In this document: in pieces, positions 61,654 through 64,000 of the stretch
Layout of the letters: every line of letters begins with the position of its first letter
Numbering within the stretch: the stretch's first letter is position 1
Assembly: GCA_937868765.1 (NCBI GenBank)
Contig: CALMNL010000003.1
Coordinates: 186,001-250,000 of the forward strand
Direction of reading: 5' to 3'
Length of the DNA stretch: 64,000 nt
From: an uncultured Desulfatitalea sp.
GTDB taxonomy: Bacteria; Desulfobacterota; Desulfobacteria; Desulfobacterales; Desulfosarcinaceae
Position numbers and translations under genes: made by a program
The notes under the pieces: generated by a model
The model's input: the letters and a program-made list of their open reading frames with translations, nothing else
What the model was told of the DNA's origin: nothing
Database searches by the model: none

Positions 61654-64000
61654 ATGGAAGATAATACCATACCTACAGCCAGCACGCATCCCGTGGTGAG
61701 TATCGAGAAGGAGATGAAGAAATCCTACCTCGATTACGCCATGAGTGTCATCATCGGTCGGGCGTTGCCCGATGTGCGGGACGGCCTCAAGCCGGTTCAT
61801 CGGCGGGTGCTGTTCGCCATGCGCGAATTGAAGAACGACTACAACAAGCCTTACAAGAAATCGGCACGCATCGTCGGTGATGTGATCGGTAAGTACCATC
61901 CCCATGGCGATACCGCCGTGTACGACACCATCGTGCGCATGGCCCAGGATTTCTCCATGCGCTATACCCTGGTGGACGGTCAGGGCAATTTTGGGTCCAT
62001 TGACGGCGACTCCCCGGCGGCCATGCGTTACACCGAGGTTCGCATGACCCGTCTGGCGCATGAATTGCTCGAAGACCTGGATAAAGAGACCGTTGATTTC
62101 CAACCGAACTACGATGAGTCGCTTACCGAACCAGCCGTGCTTCCGGCAAAAGTGCCGGCCCTGATCATCAATGGCTCCGCAGGCATCGCCGTGGGGATGG
62201 CCACCAACATCCCGCCCCATAATCTGTCCGAAGTGGTGGACGCCACCTGTGCCTTGATCGATCAACCCGAAATTTCCTGGCAGGCGCTGATGCAGTATCT
62301 CCCCGGGCCGGACTTTCCCACCGGCGGGATCATCTACGGCACCCACGGCATCAAGGAGGCCTATGGCACCGGGCGAGGCATCATTCGGGTGCGGGCCCGC
62401 GTCATGGTGGAAAAAGACCGCAACGAGCGCGAAACCATCGTCGTCACGGAGATCCCCTACCAGGTCAATAAGGCCAAACTGGTGGAGCGGATCGATGAAT
62501 TGATGAAGGAAAAGCTGCTCGAAGGCATCAGTTACGTGCGTGACGAATCGGACCGCCAGGGCATGCGCATCGCCATGGGGGTAAAAAAGGGGAGTGTCGC
62601 CGGTGTCATTATCAACCAGCTGTACAAACACACCCAGATGGAGAGCAGCTTCGGCATCATCTTCCTGGCGGTGGTGCGTCAACGACCGCAGGTGTTGACG
62701 CTCAAGGAGATCCTGGTCAATTTCGTCGATCACCGCAAAGAGGTGATCATCCGGCGCACACGTTACGATTTGAAGAAGGCCGAGGAAAAAGCCCATATCC
62801 TAGAGGGGCTCAAGATCGCCCTGGACAACCTGGATGCCGTAGTGCAGATGATTCGGGAATCCAAAACGCCATCCGAAGCCAAGGAGCGCTTGATCGCCGC
62901 TTTCGGCTTATCGGCCATCCAGGCCCAGGCCATTCTCGATATGCGCCTGCAGCGCCTCACCGGCCTGGAGCGGGATAAGATCATCGAAGACTACCAAGCA
63001 GTACTCAAGGAGATCGAACGCTTCAAGGAGATCCTTGGCAGCGATCAGATTGTGCTGGGCTTGATCAAGGAGGAGTTGCAGACGCTCAAGGAGCAGTTCG
63101 GCGACCGACGGCGGACCGAAATTGCGGAAAGCGCCAGGGAGCTGACCATCGAGGATATGATCGCCGAAGAAGATATGGTCGTGACCATCTCCAACTCGGG
63201 GTATATCAAGCGCAATCCCATCACGCTGTACCAGTCCCAGCGGCGCGGCGGCAAAGGCAAAACCGCCATGGGGATGAAAGATGAGGATTTCGTCTCTCAC
63301 CTGTTCATCGCGTCGACCCACCATACCTTCCTTTTCTTCACCAACAAAGGCAAGGTGTACTGGTGCAAGGTTTATGATATTCCCCTGGCTGGACGCGCCA
63401 GCCGGGGAAAGGCCATTGTCAATCTGCTCAACTTCGAGGAGGGCGAGCACATGACCACGGTTCTGGCCGTGCCGTCCTTTGAGCCGGGGCATTATGTGCT
63501 CATGGCCACCAAGGCCGGCACGGTCAAGAAGACTGAACTGATGGCTTTCTCCCGACCGCGCAGCGGCGGCATCATTGCCTTGGGGCTGGTCGAGGGCGAT
63601 GAATTGATCGCCGTGCGCATTACCGACGGCACCCAGAACGTCTTCCTTGGATCAGCCATGGGCAAGTCGATCCGTTTCCATGAATCGGATATCCGGCCCA
63701 GCGGTCGTATCTCCCGAGGCGTACGCGGCATGAGTCTTTCAACCGGGGATCGTTTGGTGGGCATGGAGGCGGTGCGTTTCGGTCAAACCCTTTTCGCCGT
63801 CACCGAGAACGGTTACGGCAAACGCACCTCTATCGATGAATACCCGCTGCACGGACGCGGGGGCAAAGGGGTGATCACCATCAAGACCAGCGAGCGCAAT
63901 GGACAGGTGGTAGGCCTTCTGGAAGTACAAGAGGAGCACGACATAATGCTGGTCACCGACCGCGGCAAGATCATCCGTATGCCGGTGAGCAACATCTCGG
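61654..64000 (+). CDS. gyrA: DNA gyrase subunit A (3'-truncated by window edge)
   Basis: First 782 codons of gyrase A; the frame is open to the window end. The N-terminus reads [20 protein letters not shown], the active-site Tyr126 is in MRYTEVRM, and the quinolone-region segment is [11 protein letters not shown], with Thr87 where E. coli has Ser83 and Asp91 where it has Asp87. The ~505-782 part shows C-terminal beta-pinwheel repeats and the GyrA box-like QRRGGKGK. It could in principle be ParC, but that box supports GyrA. Start ATG 61654 has no close ribosome site. Confidence 0.93.
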   Translation, partial: MEDNTIPTASTHPVVSIEKEMKKSYLDYAMSVIIGRALPDVRDGLKPVHRRVLFAMRELKNDYNKPYKKSARIVGDVIGKYHPHGDTAVYDTIVRMAQDFSMRYTLVDGQGNFGSIDGDSPAAMRYTEVRMTRLAHELLEDLDKETVDFQPNYDESLTEPAVLPAKVPALIINGSAGIAVGMATNIPPHNLSEVVDATCALIDQPEISWQALMQYLPGPDFPTGGIIYGTHGIKEAYGTGRGIIRVRARVMVEKDRNERETIVVTEIPYQVNKAKLVERIDELMKEKLLEGISYVRDESDRQGMRIAMGVKKGSVAGVIINQLYKHTQMESSFGIIFLAVVRQRPQVLTLKEILVNFVDHRKEVIIRRTRYDLKKAEEKAHILEGLKIALDNLDAVVQMIRESKTPSEAKERLIAAFGLSAIQAQAILDMRLQRLTGLERDKIIEDYQAVLKEIERFKEILGSDQIVLGLIKEELQTLKEQFGDRRRTEIAESARELTIEDMIAEEDMVVTISNSGYIKRNPITLYQSQRRGGKGKTAMGMKDEDFVSHLFIASTHHTFLFFTNKGKVYWCKVYDIPLAGRASRGKAIVNLLNFEEGEHMTTVLAVPSFEPGHYVLMATKAGTVKKTELMAFSRPRSGGIIALGLVEGDELIAVRITDGTQNVFLGSAMGKSIRFHESDIRPSGRISRGVRGMSLSTGDRLVGMEAVRFGQTLFAVTENGYGKRTSIDEYPLHGRGGKGVITIKTSERNGQVVGLLEVQEEHDIMLVTDRGKIIRMPVSNIS

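Noticed and set aside
61489-62796. 435-residue minus-strand open frame opposite gyrA
   Set aside because: Antisense shadow of a highly conserved gyrA sequence in GC-rich DNA; His/Asp-rich composition without a recognisable fold.
1-64000. CRISPR array, tRNA/rRNA genes, IS transposases, prophage genes
   Set aside because: None was seen on reading the intergenic stretches and the translated frames; a tRNAscan or IS search was not possible.

Overview
The window looks like part of the chromosome of a GC-rich, anaerobic, sulfate-reducing Desulfobacterota bacterium, probably of the Desulfosarcina/Desulfobacteraceae type. The evidence is a complete tmc-type membrane electron-transfer operon, an Orp-like cluster (NifX/NifB-domain proteins plus ferredoxin-containing MinD ATPases), Hdr-type proteins with a predicted selenocysteine, and a 16-haem cytochrome c of the Hmc type. 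The species cannot be fixed without a database search. No tRNA, rRNA, CRISPR array, IS element or prophage was seen.

Layout. 1-6.7 kb: MoxR/DUF58/SpoIIM-like/RDD operon, then a SNF2 helicase. 6.7-15.3 kb: a palindromic dispersed repeat, a large protein with both a subtilisin (S8) and a thermolysin-like zinc-protease signature, an RluA-type pseudouridine synthase, a GH65 phosphorylase fused to a beta-phosphoglucomutase, and a YbaK deacylase. 15.3-18.4 kb (minus strand): a MarR regulator and three enzyme genes (two methyltransferases and a PaaK/CapK-like adenylating enzyme), with matching palindromes in front of marR and of the enzyme genes. 18.5-21 kb: flavoredoxin and two universal stress proteins.

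21.2-32.6 kb is a divergent redox island. The Orp-like cluster runs leftward and tmcDCBA, led by two small accessory genes, runs rightward. The ~670 bp between them holds a near-consensus sigma-54 promoter facing right and a second, weaker one facing left. A sigma-54 activator with a PAS domain sits at the end of the tmc operon, so one regulator may drive both arms. 33.1-41.6 kb (minus strand) is the most striking locus: a 16-haem periplasmic cytochrome c, a fusion of a NarI-like cytochrome b with two HdrC-like ferredoxin modules, HdrB, a ~1010-residue double-FAD HdrA read through an in-frame UGA (predicted selenocysteine), and an FrhB-like flavoprotein. Together they look like a transmembrane, possibly electron-bifurcating, complex connecting periplasmic cytochromes with a cytoplasmic disulfide and low-potential carrier.

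41.7-46.3 kb: znuABC-zur with a perfect palindromic operator, a HIT hydrolase and a CDF metal exporter. 46.3-55 kb: a beta-hydroxyacid dehydrogenase, an MltD-like lytic transglycosylase, YceD/DUF177, a J-domain protein, bioB with a BirA-like site, and a VWA-OmpA lipoprotein. 55.2-57.7 kb: a polyamine operon (pyruvoyl arginine decarboxylase, deoxyhypusine-synthase-like enzyme, agmatinase) that could take arginine to homospermidine. 57.8-64 kb: an NRDE protein, a thiolase, an AI-2E/PerM-family membrane protein and the 5' part of gyrA, which runs off the window.
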